Translations under genes and position numbers: made by a program
Assembly: GCA_025350445.1 (NCBI GenBank)
Contig: JANXXV010000365.1
Coordinates: 1 to 9,404 of the forward strand
Direction: 5' to 3'
DNA: 9,404 nucleotides
Source: Bryobacteraceae bacterium
GTDB lineage: Bacteria > Acidobacteriota > Terriglobia > Bryobacterales > Bryobacteraceae
The notes under the pieces: model-generated
What the model saw: the letters and a program-made list of their open reading frames with translations, nothing else
Told to the model about the DNA's origin: nothing
The model's database searches: none
In this document: one piece after another, positions 1 to 6,475 of the stretch
Layout: each line of letters starts with the position of its first letter
Numbering within the stretch: position 1 is the stretch's first letter

Positions 1-654
1 GCACGACAGAACGGCGCCAAGGCAGCAGGCTCAAAGACCCCGCAAGGCATCCAAAATTCGGCCATGAATGCATTGCGCCATGGCCTCACCTCAAAAACGC
101 TCGTCCTAGCCAACGAATGTCCGGCCAAATTCGACCAGCTACTCCAAATGTATATCGTCAAATTCAAGCCACAGGATGGCGTAGAAATGAATCTGGTAGA
201 CGAAATGGTAGCCGCCCGCTGGCGTCAACAACGCGGCTGGGTGATCCAAACCGCCGCGTTCAACCTGCAAATGGAAAATGAGCAGCAGGAGGTCACCAGC
301 GAACCCGCCCGCCTGGCCCTGGCCTTCATCGCCATGGCCAACCAGGAAAAGCTCTTAGAGCTGATCCTGCGCTACGAAACCAGCTACAGCCGCATGCACG
401 ACCGCTCCATGAAAGCGCTTTACCGCCTTCGCGAAGAACACAATTTGCGAAACGACCCTAAATCCGCTCCGCCTCAGCCCCAGAGTCCTCCCGAAACCGC
501 CACCAAACCGGAACAGCCGGCTCATTCCGAATCACCCCAACGCCCAGCCGGACCAAGAAAAACCAATCCGCCCATTGTCTGCGCCATCAACCCGCCAGAC
601 AACGTGCCCAAAATGGAAACTGAGCCGCAATCCAGCCCTCCGGCCGCGCGATAA
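1..654 (+). CDS. Uncharacterised 'NALRHGL' protein, 5' end cut off by window
   Basis: The reading frame is open from base 1 to the TAA at 652-654, so the gene starts left of the window; the first internal ATG, at 64, is probably not the start, because the residues before it (RQNGAKAAGSKTPQG, bases 4-48) already belong to a recognisable motif. That motif, a glycine/lysine-rich stretch followed by NALRHGLT, is typical of a family of short hypothetical proteins that I recall as common in Acidobacteria and Planctomycetes. A resemblance to the N-terminus of some phage small terminase-like proteins is only an impression. The middle is charged and probably helical (MVAARWRQQRGW, then FIAMANQEKLLELILRYETSYSRMHDR without a break). 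The last 60 or so residues are proline-rich and probably disordered. No catalytic motif is visible. The gene is C-rich on this strand whereas all later genes are G-rich, suggesting a different history. Function unknown. Confidence 0.65.
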   Translation, partial: ARQNGAKAAGSKTPQGIQNSAMNALRHGLTSKTLVLANECPAKFDQLLQMYIVKFKPQDGVEMNLVDEMVAARWRQQRGWVIQTAAFNLQMENEQQEVTSEPARLALAFIAMANQEKLLELILRYETSYSRMHDRSMKALYRLREEHNLRNDPKSAPPQPQSPPETATKPEQPAHSESPQRPAGPRKTNPPIVCAINPPDNVPKMETEPQSSPPAAR

Positions 655-661
655 TCGAACA

Positions 662-1558
662 ATGCCATTGATCACAGAGGAGAAGTTCCGCATCGGCCTG
701 GTGCAGATGTCCTGCTCTCCAAATGCTTCGGAAAATATGGAGAAAGCGCGGAACGGGATTCGTCAGGCGGCTGAACGCGGAGCCCAAATTGTATGCCTGC
801 AGGAGCTCTTTCTCTCGCAATATTTCTGCCGCGAAGAAAATGCCGAGCTATTCAATCTGGCCGAACCCATACCAGGACCCTCCACCGCTGCGCTAGGGGA
901 TTTGGCAAAGAAATTGAAGGTTGTGGTGATAGCTTCCTTGTTTGAGCGGCGCGCGGCGGGACTCTATCACAACACGGCGGCGATGCTCGATGCCGATGGC
1001 TCGTTGCTTGGAATCTACCGGAAGATGCATATTCCGGACGACCCCCTCTACTACGAAAAGTTCTATTTCACTCCGGGGGATTTGGGCTTCTTGAACTTCG
1101 ATACGCGGTACGGGCGCATTGCCACGCTGGTCTGTTGGGATCAGTGGTATCCAGAGGCAGCCCGCCTAGCCAGCCTGGGCGGGGCAAATGTGCTCTTTTA
1201 TCCCACGGCCATCGGTTGGCATCCGGCGGAAAAGGCGCGGTACGGAAAGGCGCAGCTCGAAGCTTGGCGGACAATTCAACGGTCCCACGCAATCGCCAAC
1301 GGCATCTATGTCGCGGCGGTAAACCGGACCGGTTTTGAAGGTCCGCCGGATGATGGGCTGCAGTTCTGGGGATCGTCCTTTGTGGCGGACCCGTTCGGGC
1401 AAGTAATCGCCGAGGCTTCGCAGGATAAAGAAGAGGTTCTGGTGGCGGAGTGCGATCCGGTGCGCATGGAGGAAGTCCGGCGGAATTGGCCCTTCTTCCG
1501 CGACCGGCGCATTGACGCGTACGCCGGAATTACCAGTCGCTGGACCGGGCGCGCATGA
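662..1558 (+). CDS. aguB: N-carbamoylputrescine amidase (nitrilase superfamily)
   Basis: Hydrolyses N-carbamoylputrescine to putrescine, CO2 and NH3, the last step of the agmatine deiminase route to putrescine, in the cytoplasm. The 298-residue product has the usual family length and the full nitrilase Glu-Lys-Cys triad: E48 in CLQELF, K121 in YRKMHIPDD and C158 in VCWDQWYPEAAR. The DQWYPE context after the cysteine and the FWGSSFVADPFG segment are typical of AguB-type enzymes rather than generic amidases. The frame extends upstream to an ATG at 575, but that would overlap the preceding gene by 80 nt and add about 29 residues with no family character; ATG 662 places the first strand (FRIGLVQMSC) close to the N-terminus, as usual. 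No Shine-Dalgarno precedes it. The stop overlaps the start of aguA (ATGA), which supports both assignments. Confidence 0.93.
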   Translation: MPLITEEKFRIGLVQMSCSPNASENMEKARNGIRQAAERGAQIVCLQELFLSQYFCREENAELFNLAEPIPGPSTAALGDLAKKLKVVVIASLFERRAAGLYHNTAAMLDADGSLLGIYRKMHIPDDPLYYEKFYFTPGDLGFLNFDTRYGRIATLVCWDQWYPEAARLASLGGANVLFYPTAIGWHPAEKARYGKAQLEAWRTIQRSHAIANGIYVAAVNRTGFEGPPDDGLQFWGSSFVADPFGQVIAEASQDKEEVLVAECDPVRMEEVRRNWPFFRDRRIDAYAGITSRWTGRA

Positions 1559-2571
1559 GCTACCGCATGCCGGCCGAGTGGGATCCGCACGAGGGAACCT
1601 GGCTAGCCTGGCCGCACGAACGCAGCGATTGGCCGGGAAAATTCGCGTTGGTACCCTGGGTCTACTGCGACATCATCAAGCGGTTGGCGCGCGTGGAACT
1701 CGTGCATGTGCTGGTGGCCGACGGCGACACCGAACGCAAGGTGACCGCCCTGCTGAAGAAGAATGCCGTAGACCTGGAAGCGGTCGACTTTTTTCACGCC
1801 CTCACCGACCGCAGTTGGACCCGTGATTATTGCCCCACGTTTGCCAAGGACGGCGCCGGTGCGACGGTTGTTTTGAACTGGCGCTTCAACGGCTGGGCGA
1901 AGTATGACAATTGGAAATCCGACGATGCCATTCCGTCGAAGATTGCCAGGAAGCTGCGGTTGCCGGACGTAAAACCGTTGCTCGACGGGCGGCGTATTGT
2001 ATTGGAGGGCGGCAGTATCGACGTAAATGGGCGGGGCAAATTGTTGACCACCGAAGAGTGCTTGTTGAGTCCCGTTCAGGCCAGGAATCCGGGTCTGGAT
2101 CGCGAAGCGCTAGAGCGGGTCTTCGCCGAATATCTGGGCATCGGCGAGACCATCTGGCTCAAAGATGGAATCGTAGGCGATGATACACACGGCCACGTGG
2201 ACGATCTGGCGCGGTTCACCGACGCCGGGACGGTGGTGATTGCGGTGGAGAGCGACCGCGGCGATGCCAACTTCGAGCCTACCCAGCAGAATCTGCGGCT
2301 GTTGAAACGGCGGAAGGATCTGCGGGTGGTGAATTTGCCCATGCCGGAGCCGATTTACCTCGATGGGCAACGCCTGCCGGCCAGCTATGCGAATTTCTAT
2401 ATCGCCAATAGGCTGGTACTTGTGCCGACGTTCAACGATCCATCTGACCGCGTGGCGCTGAACACGCTGGCAAAGTTGTTTCCGGATCGTGAAGTGATGG
2501 GGATTCATTGCGGCGACCTCGTGCTGGGCCTGGGGACGCTTCATTGCATGACGCAACAGCAGATCGCATAG
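1555..2571 (+). CDS. aguA: Agmatine deiminase
   Basis: Converts agmatine to N-carbamoylputrescine and NH3; the product is the substrate of the upstream aguB enzyme. The 338-residue protein belongs to the peptidyl-arginine deiminase/agmatine deiminase (guanidine-modifying) fold. Visible landmarks are the N-terminal MPAEWDPHEGTWLAWP, the WTRD motif (88-91), EGGSID (151-156), the catalytic His region DTHGHVDDLARF (H214, D216, D217) and the nucleophile C331 in LHCMTQQ near the C-terminus (codon 2545-2547). The loop before the cysteine reads GLGTLHC, slightly different from the common glycine-rich GGGNIHC form. The gene starts inside the aguB stop (ATGA at 1555-1558), so translation is probably coupled. 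The order aguB-aguA on one strand makes the two-step agmatine to putrescine conversion nearly certain. A purely protein-arginine deiminase role is unlikely given the short length and the partner gene. Confidence 0.93.
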   Translation: MSYRMPAEWDPHEGTWLAWPHERSDWPGKFALVPWVYCDIIKRLARVELVHVLVADGDTERKVTALLKKNAVDLEAVDFFHALTDRSWTRDYCPTFAKDGAGATVVLNWRFNGWAKYDNWKSDDAIPSKIARKLRLPDVKPLLDGRRIVLEGGSIDVNGRGKLLTTEECLLSPVQARNPGLDREALERVFAEYLGIGETIWLKDGIVGDDTHGHVDDLARFTDAGTVVIAVESDRGDANFEPTQQNLRLLKRRKDLRVVNLPMPEPIYLDGQRLPASYANFYIANRLVLVPTFNDPSDRVALNTLAKLFPDREVMGIHCGDLVLGLGTLHCMTQQQIA

Positions 2572-2572
2572 C

Positions 2573-2593
2573 ATGAAAAAAGATAATCGATGA
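2573..2593 (+). other. Possible six-codon minicistron bridging aguA and the hydrolase gene
   Basis: In the 18-nt gap after aguA, an ATG lies one base beyond the aguA stop and opens the frame MKKDNR, which ends in a TGA at 2591-2593. That stop overlaps the ATG of the next gene as ATGA, the same junction used elsewhere in this operon. It could relay terminating ribosomes to the hydrolase start, which has no obvious Shine-Dalgarno of its own. Six codons can arise by chance, and no ribosome binding site is seen for it either. Confidence 0.2.
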
Positions 2594-3441
2594 CGCTGAC
2601 GATTCTTGGTCTATTTGCACTAGGCGCGGCGTTCCTGGCGAGCGTGCCGTTCCGGATTGCCATGCTGGACGGGGCTCGGGTGCGGTATCTGAGCTTCGGC
2701 AAAGGCGCCAAGGCGGTGGTGCTGGTCCACGGCTGGATTTGCGATCACTTGATTTGGATACGGAACATTCCGGCGCTGAGCGCGGAATATCGTGTGATTG
2801 TACTGGATTTGCCGGGGCACGGCGGCAGCGACGGGCCGAAGATCGACTACACGCAGCAGCATTTTGCGAAAGCTTTGGATGCGGTGTTGCGGGATGCGAA
2901 AGTAAGCCGCGCGGTGCTGGTGGGGCATAACATGGGCGCTCCGGTGGCGCGGCAATTTATGGCGGACTTTCCAGCGAAGGTGGCTGGGCTGGTGCTGGTG
3001 GACGCGGCCATCTCAACTCCGGTGGATGCCGCGGGCATGGAGCAGCGGAAGGCGCGCCGACTGCCCTTCTTGGAATCGTTGCGGAGTGCCGCTTATCCGG
3101 AGATCGCGGAGAAATTCATCGACCGCATGTTTGTTGCTGAGACGCCGCTCGAAATGCGGGCCCGGATTAAGCAGAAGATGCTGGCGACGCCGCAATGGAT
3201 TTCAGTCAGCGCGATGGACGGGATGAACGATGGCCGCATGTGGGCCGCCAAGAGCGATGTTCCTACACTGTGCCTTCTTTCCGATAAAGGGCGCAAGGCG
3301 GAAAACGACGCCATGCTAAGCGGGATGTTCAGTAATGTGGATCATCGGGAGTGGCCCGGCGGCGGCAATTTCACCATGATGGAAATGCCGGATCGGTTCA
3401 ACGCTGCTGTGCTCGAATTTCTGAAGAAGATCGGGTTTTAA
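2590..3441 (+). CDS. Alpha/beta-hydrolase-fold protein, probably lacking catalytic Ser and His
   Basis: The 283-residue protein has the alpha/beta-hydrolase layout: VVLVHGW with the oxyanion-type H47-G48, VIVLDLPGHGGSD after strand 4, the nucleophile-elbow region VLVGHNMGAP, LVLVDAAI after strand 6, a cap region around 150-215, VPTLCLLSD (D232 may be the acid or its neighbour), and a C-terminal GGNFTMMEMPDRFNAAVLEFL. In active relatives the elbow reads GHSMG and the C-terminal motif GHFxMME; here both the nucleophile (N114, codon AAC at 2929-2931) and the base (N260, codon AAT at 3367-3369) are Asn, so ordinary ester hydrolysis seems impossible. Each change is one base from the usual codon, and the frame is otherwise intact. 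The first 19 residues are hydrophobic (LTILGLFALGAAFLASV), suggesting a membrane anchor or signal; M25 (2662) is an alternative cytoplasmic start. Its position between aguA and guaD suggests a linked role, but none can be named. Confidence 0.8.
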   Translation: MTLTILGLFALGAAFLASVPFRIAMLDGARVRYLSFGKGAKAVVLVHGWICDHLIWIRNIPALSAEYRVIVLDLPGHGGSDGPKIDYTQQHFAKALDAVLRDAKVSRAVLVGHNMGAPVARQFMADFPAKVAGLVLVDAAISTPVDAAGMEQRKARRLPFLESLRSAAYPEIAEKFIDRMFVAETPLEMRARIKQKMLATPQWISVSAMDGMNDGRMWAAKSDVPTLCLLSDKGRKAENDAMLSGMFSNVDHREWPGGGNFTMMEMPDRFNAAVLEFLKKIGF

Positions 3442-3444
3442 TAG

Positions 3445-3918
3445 ATGAGTGACCATTTCAAATTCATGCGCCGCGCCATCGAACTGTCGGTGGCGAACGT
3501 ACGCTTGCAGCGGGGCGGGCCGTTCGGGGCGGTGATTGTGAAAGACGGCAATATTGTCGCGGAAGGAACGAACCTGGTGACGTCTACTAACGATCCGACA
3601 GCGCACGCGGAAGTGACGGCGATCCGGCGGGCTTGCGCGGTGTTAGAGTCGTTTCAACTCGACGGGTGCGATCTTTACACCAGTTGCGAACCGTGCCCGA
3701 TGTGCCTGGGTGCCATCTATTGGGCGCGGCCGGCGCGGCTGTTTTATGGCGGGACGCATAAGGACGCGGCGGAGTTCGGCTTTGACGATTCGTTTATTTA
3801 TCGGCAGACCCGGCTGCCGGCCGGACAGCGGCACATTCCGATGAAGCAAGTGCTGGCCGAAGAAGCACTGGCGGGCTTTTTGGAATGGCGGAAGAGCACC
3901 GCGAAAATCTTGTACTGA
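3445..3918 (+). CDS. guaD: Guanine deaminase (cytidine deaminase-like fold, GuaD type)
   Basis: Deaminates guanine to xanthine and ammonia, feeding purine salvage or catabolism. The 157-residue product closely resembles the Bacillus subtilis enzyme as I recall it, over its whole length: RGGPFGAVIVKDG, NDPTAHAEVTAIR, LYTSCEPCPMCLGAIYWARP, then FGFDDSFIY and a C-terminal Tyr. Zinc ligands are H54, C84 and C87 and the proton-shuttling acid is E56 in the HAE motif. The GFDDSFIY segment and the terminal Y157 match the residues (B. subtilis Asp114 and Tyr156) that shape guanine specificity in the domain-swapped dimer; tRNA adenosine deaminases (TadA) lack this tail. The gene follows tandem stops (TAA TAG) of the hydrolase gene by only 3 nt and has no obvious Shine-Dalgarno, so it probably depends on upstream translation. 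Another purine or pterin substrate is possible but less likely. Confidence 0.9.
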   Translation: MSDHFKFMRRAIELSVANVRLQRGGPFGAVIVKDGNIVAEGTNLVTSTNDPTAHAEVTAIRRACAVLESFQLDGCDLYTSCEPCPMCLGAIYWARPARLFYGGTHKDAAEFGFDDSFIYRQTRLPAGQRHIPMKQVLAEEALAGFLEWRKSTAKILY

Positions 3919-3931
3919 GGGATTTCAAATT

Positions 3932-3936
3932 GAGGG
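3932..3936 (+). promoter_or_regulatory. Ribosome binding site of potA
   Basis: GAGGG lies 6 nt before the ATG at 3943 and is one of the few recognisable Shine-Dalgarno sequences here. It helps choose 3943 over the out-of-frame ATG at 3939, only 2 nt from the GAGGG. A second one, GGAG at 5705-5708, sits 8 nt before potC. Confidence 0.5.
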
Positions 3937-3942
3937 CGATGG

Positions 3943-4893
3943 ATGGATCTGGTCCTGGAGCTTCGCGGCGTATCGAAGCACTACCCAACTCATCGGGCTG
4001 TTAACGGAATTTCGTTTGCCGTGGAGCGTGGTGCGTTTTTTGCATTGTTGGGCCCGTCTGGCTGCGGCAAGACAACCACACTGCGGCTGGTGGCTGGGTT
4101 TGAAGACGCCACCGCGGGCGACGTCACGCTGAACGGGCGGCGCATCAATCATCTGAAGCCCTACGAGCGGAACGTTAACACGGTCTTCCAGAATTATGCG
4201 CTGTTTCCGCATTTGACCGTGCGCGGAAATATCGAATTCGGGCTGAAGCGCCGGGGTGCGGGCCAGGTGGCGCGGAAGGTGCGCGATGCACTGGATCTGG
4301 TGCAGTTGAGCGGCAAGGACGATCGATTTCCGGCGCAGCTCTCCGGCGGCGAGCGGCAGCGCGTTGCCCTGGCGCGGTCGCTGGTGCTGCAACCGGATGT
4401 GCTGCTTTTGGATGAACCGCTGTCCGCGCTGGATCCGAATCTTCGCAAGCAGGTTCGGGGTGAGTTGAAGAGTCTGCAACGGCGCGTGGGGACGACGTTC
4501 CTATTTGTCACTCACGATCAGGAAGAAGCGCTGTCGCTTTCCGATCAGATTGCCGTCATGAATAACGGACTGCTGGAGCAGGTGGGCACTCCGCAGGATG
4601 TCTATCTGCGGCCGCGTACGCGGTTCGTGGCCGGGTTTCTGGGCGCGGTGAACTGGATTGACGGAATTGGAGTGCGGCCGGAGGCCACGCGGATTTCGCG
4701 GACCGCTGCGGGCGACCGGTGCATTCCAGCTACTGTTCGGAGTTTGGTGTTTATGGGTAACTGTTTTCAGGTGGAAACGGTTTGCGGAAACGGACACTGC
4801 ATGGTGGCCCAGGTGGCCCGGCTGGACGGATCGTTTGCGCCGGGCGATGCGGTTCATCTGTGGTGGAATCCGGCGGATGAATTGCGGCTATGA
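3943..4893 (+). CDS. potA: Polyamine ABC transporter ATP-binding protein
   Basis: Cytoplasmic ATPase that powers polyamine import with PotB, PotC and PotD. All nucleotide-binding motifs are intact: Walker A GPSGCGKT (37-44), Q-loop Q83 in VFQNYALFPH, signature LSGGERQR (133-140), Walker B VLLLDEP (153-159), D-loop SALD (161-164) and the switch H191 in FVTHDQEEALSLSD. The first 235 residues look like ordinary PotA/FbpC-class proteins. The C-terminal region is short: after FLGAVNWIDG (232-241) the sequence goes straight to VRPEATRIS (244-252), where PotA proteins usually carry some tens of residues of an OB/TOBE strand set; total length is 316 against roughly 350-380 in typical PotA. The rest of the TOBE domain follows to residue 316. 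The gene overlaps potB by ATGA. Specificity rests on its partners; other MOI-class substrates would be possible from the ATPase alone. Confidence 0.9.
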   Translation: MDLVLELRGVSKHYPTHRAVNGISFAVERGAFFALLGPSGCGKTTTLRLVAGFEDATAGDVTLNGRRINHLKPYERNVNTVFQNYALFPHLTVRGNIEFGLKRRGAGQVARKVRDALDLVQLSGKDDRFPAQLSGGERQRVALARSLVLQPDVLLLDEPLSALDPNLRKQVRGELKSLQRRVGTTFLFVTHDQEEALSLSDQIAVMNNGLLEQVGTPQDVYLRPRTRFVAGFLGAVNWIDGIGVRPEATRISRTAAGDRCIPATVRSLVFMGNCFQVETVCGNGHCMVAQVARLDGSFAPGDAVHLWWNPADELRL

Positions 4894-5720
4894 CCAGGCT
4901 GCGGCGTCTGTTTCTGGCACCGGCCGGGTTGGTGATGGGCGTCCTCTTCCTAGCGCCGCTGGCCATTATGCTGGTGTACAGCTTTTTCACGCGCGGGGCC
5001 TACGGCGGGGTGACGGCGGAGGTCACCGGAGAGAACTATTGGCGCGTGTTCGATCCGTTGTATGCGGCAATTCTGCTGCGCACTTTTGTGATGGCGGGGA
5101 CGGCCACGCTGGGCTGTCTGGTGCTTGGCTTTCCGCTGGCGCTGTTCATATCGCGCGCGGGTCCGCGAAAGAATCTCTATTTACAACTGGTGATTCTGCC
5201 GTTCTGGACCAGCTTTCTGGTGCGTACCTACGCCTGGATGTTTCTGTTGCGGGACACCGGACTGATCAACTCGGCGCTGCAATCGGCGGGGTTGATCCAT
5301 GAGCCGCTGCCGCTGCTGTATAACGATGGCGCCGTGTTTGTCGGTCTGGTTTACGGGTATCTGCCGTTTGTGGTGCTGCCGCTTTATGCCACGCTGGAGC
5401 GGCTGGATAAGAGCTTGTTGGAAGCGGCAGCCGACTTGGGCGCGCGGCCTTGGATGACGCTAACCCGCGTGACCATTCCGCTTTGCGCGCCGGGACTGCG
5501 GGCCGGGGCGTTACTGGTGTTTATCCCGTGCCTCGGCGCTTATCTGACGCCCGATTTACTGGGTGGCAGTAAGACGGTGATGGTGGGAAACGTAATTCAG
5601 AACCAGTTCACTACCGCCCGCGACTGGCCGTTTGGGTCTGCCGTGTCCCTGCTGTTGATGGGTATTGTGATGGTGCTGCTGATGCTGCTGATCCGCCGCG
5701 GCGGGGAGAAATTGATATGA
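4890..5720 (+). CDS. potB: Polyamine ABC transporter permease PotB
   Basis: Inner-membrane permease, one half of the translocation channel. The 276-residue product has the six-segment pattern of this family: a first helix at about 12-32 (LVMGVLFLAPLAIMLVYSFF), then helices near 62-88, 97-120, 147-168, 203-222 and 251-268. The EAA loop that docks on PotA is clear: EAAADLGARPWMTLTRVTIPLCAPG (178-202, start EAAADLGARPW). Segments such as ILPFWTSFLVRTYAWMFLL and the TPDLLGG after the EAA loop are characteristic of PotB/PotH-type permeases. The start ATG overlaps the potA stop (ATGA) and the end overlaps potC in the same way. The length is close to that of E. coli PotB. Assignment as PotB rather than PotC follows from these motifs and from gene order. 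Confidence 0.92.
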   Translation: MTRLRRLFLAPAGLVMGVLFLAPLAIMLVYSFFTRGAYGGVTAEVTGENYWRVFDPLYAAILLRTFVMAGTATLGCLVLGFPLALFISRAGPRKNLYLQLVILPFWTSFLVRTYAWMFLLRDTGLINSALQSAGLIHEPLPLLYNDGAVFVGLVYGYLPFVVLPLYATLERLDKSLLEAAADLGARPWMTLTRVTIPLCAPGLRAGALLVFIPCLGAYLTPDLLGGSKTVMVGNVIQNQFTTARDWPFGSAVSLLLMGIVMVLLMLLIRRGGEKLI

Positions 5721-6475
5721 AGCGCGGACTGGCGCTTTATGCGGTGGCGGCCTACGCGTTTCTGCATTTCCCGCTAGTGGTATTGGCGGTGTTCAGCTTT
5801 AATTCTTCGCGTTTCACGGTGTGGCAGGGGTGGTCGCTTGCGTGGTATCGGGTAGCGTTGCACGACGCGCAGTTGGGCGAGGCCGCCTGGAACAGCATTC
5901 TCATCGCAGTGGCTTCCACGTTGCTTTCCACGGTTGTTGGAACGCTCTGCGCCTACGGATTGTGGAAGCGGGATTCCAAGCTGCTGTCGGGATCGCTGTA
6001 TCTTTCCTTGGTGACGCCCGAGATTGTGATGGGAATTTCGCTGCTGGTTTTCTTCCAGTGGATGTTCCGGTTTCTGCATGTGCAATTAGGCATGCACACC
6101 GTGATTCTGGCGCATGTAGCGTTTTCGCTGTCTTATGTGGTGATTGTGGTGATGGCGCGGTTGCGCACATTCGACGCCTCGCTGGAAGAAGCGGCGCAGG
6201 ATCTTGGGGCCACCGAGTGGCAGGCCTTTCGCACGGTGACTCTGCCTGTTTTGGCACCGGGAATTGCGGCGGCGGCGCTGTTGGCGTTTACTACTTCATT
6301 CGACGACTACGTGATTACCAGCATAGTGGCTGGAGTGGATTCTGAAACGCTGCCGATGGTGGTCTATGCGATGGCCCGGCGCGGCGCCAATCCAGTATTA
6401 AATGCGATCTCGACCTTGATCGCCGCCGCCTTGGGTGCGCTGATTCTGTTTTCCGAAAGGCTGCGGGAATCATGA
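5717..6475 (+). CDS. potC: Polyamine ABC transporter permease PotC
   Basis: Second inner-membrane permease subunit, pairing with PotB. The 252-residue protein begins MKRGLALYAVAAYAFLHFPL with FSFNSSRF soon after, the usual PotC/PotI N-terminus. Further helices are seen near 59-82, 96-118, 128-147, 180-200 and 231-246. The EAA loop is EEAAQDLGATEWQAFRTVTLP (158-178), ending before APG, and is followed by FTTSFDDYVITSIVAG, a strong PotC/PotI signature, and TLPMVVYAMARRGANP. A GGAG Shine-Dalgarno lies 8 nt upstream, and the start also overlaps the potB stop, so initiation may be both coupled and direct. The 3' end overlaps potD by ATGA. Confidence 0.93.
   Translation: MKRGLALYAVAAYAFLHFPLVVLAVFSFNSSRFTVWQGWSLAWYRVALHDAQLGEAAWNSILIAVASTLLSTVVGTLCAYGLWKRDSKLLSGSLYLSLVTPEIVMGISLLVFFQWMFRFLHVQLGMHTVILAHVAFSLSYVVIVVMARLRTFDASLEEAAQDLGATEWQAFRTVTLPVLAPGIAAAALLAFTTSFDDYVITSIVAGVDSETLPMVVYAMARRGANPVLNAISTLIAAALGALILFSERLRES

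Noticed and set aside
575..661. 29-codon upstream extension of aguB
   Set aside because: The extra residues have no nitrilase character, overlap the coding sequence of the first gene and would make the protein longer than the family norm.
650..664. Shared string GATAATCGA near the aguB start (651-659) and the hydrolase start (2582-2590)
   Set aside because: Nine bases occurring twice, with different spacing to the start codons and no further similarity; probably chance.
3445..3918. tRNA adenosine deaminase (TadA) as the identity of the zinc deaminase
   Set aside because: The HAE and PCPMC motifs are shared, but the GFDDSFIY segment and C-terminal Tyr match GuaD-type guanine deaminase instead.
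4658..5302. 214-codon + strand frame overlapping potA and potB
   Set aside because: Out-of-frame shadow: the potA TOBE region and the potB membrane segments occupy the same bases in frames with clear family motifs.
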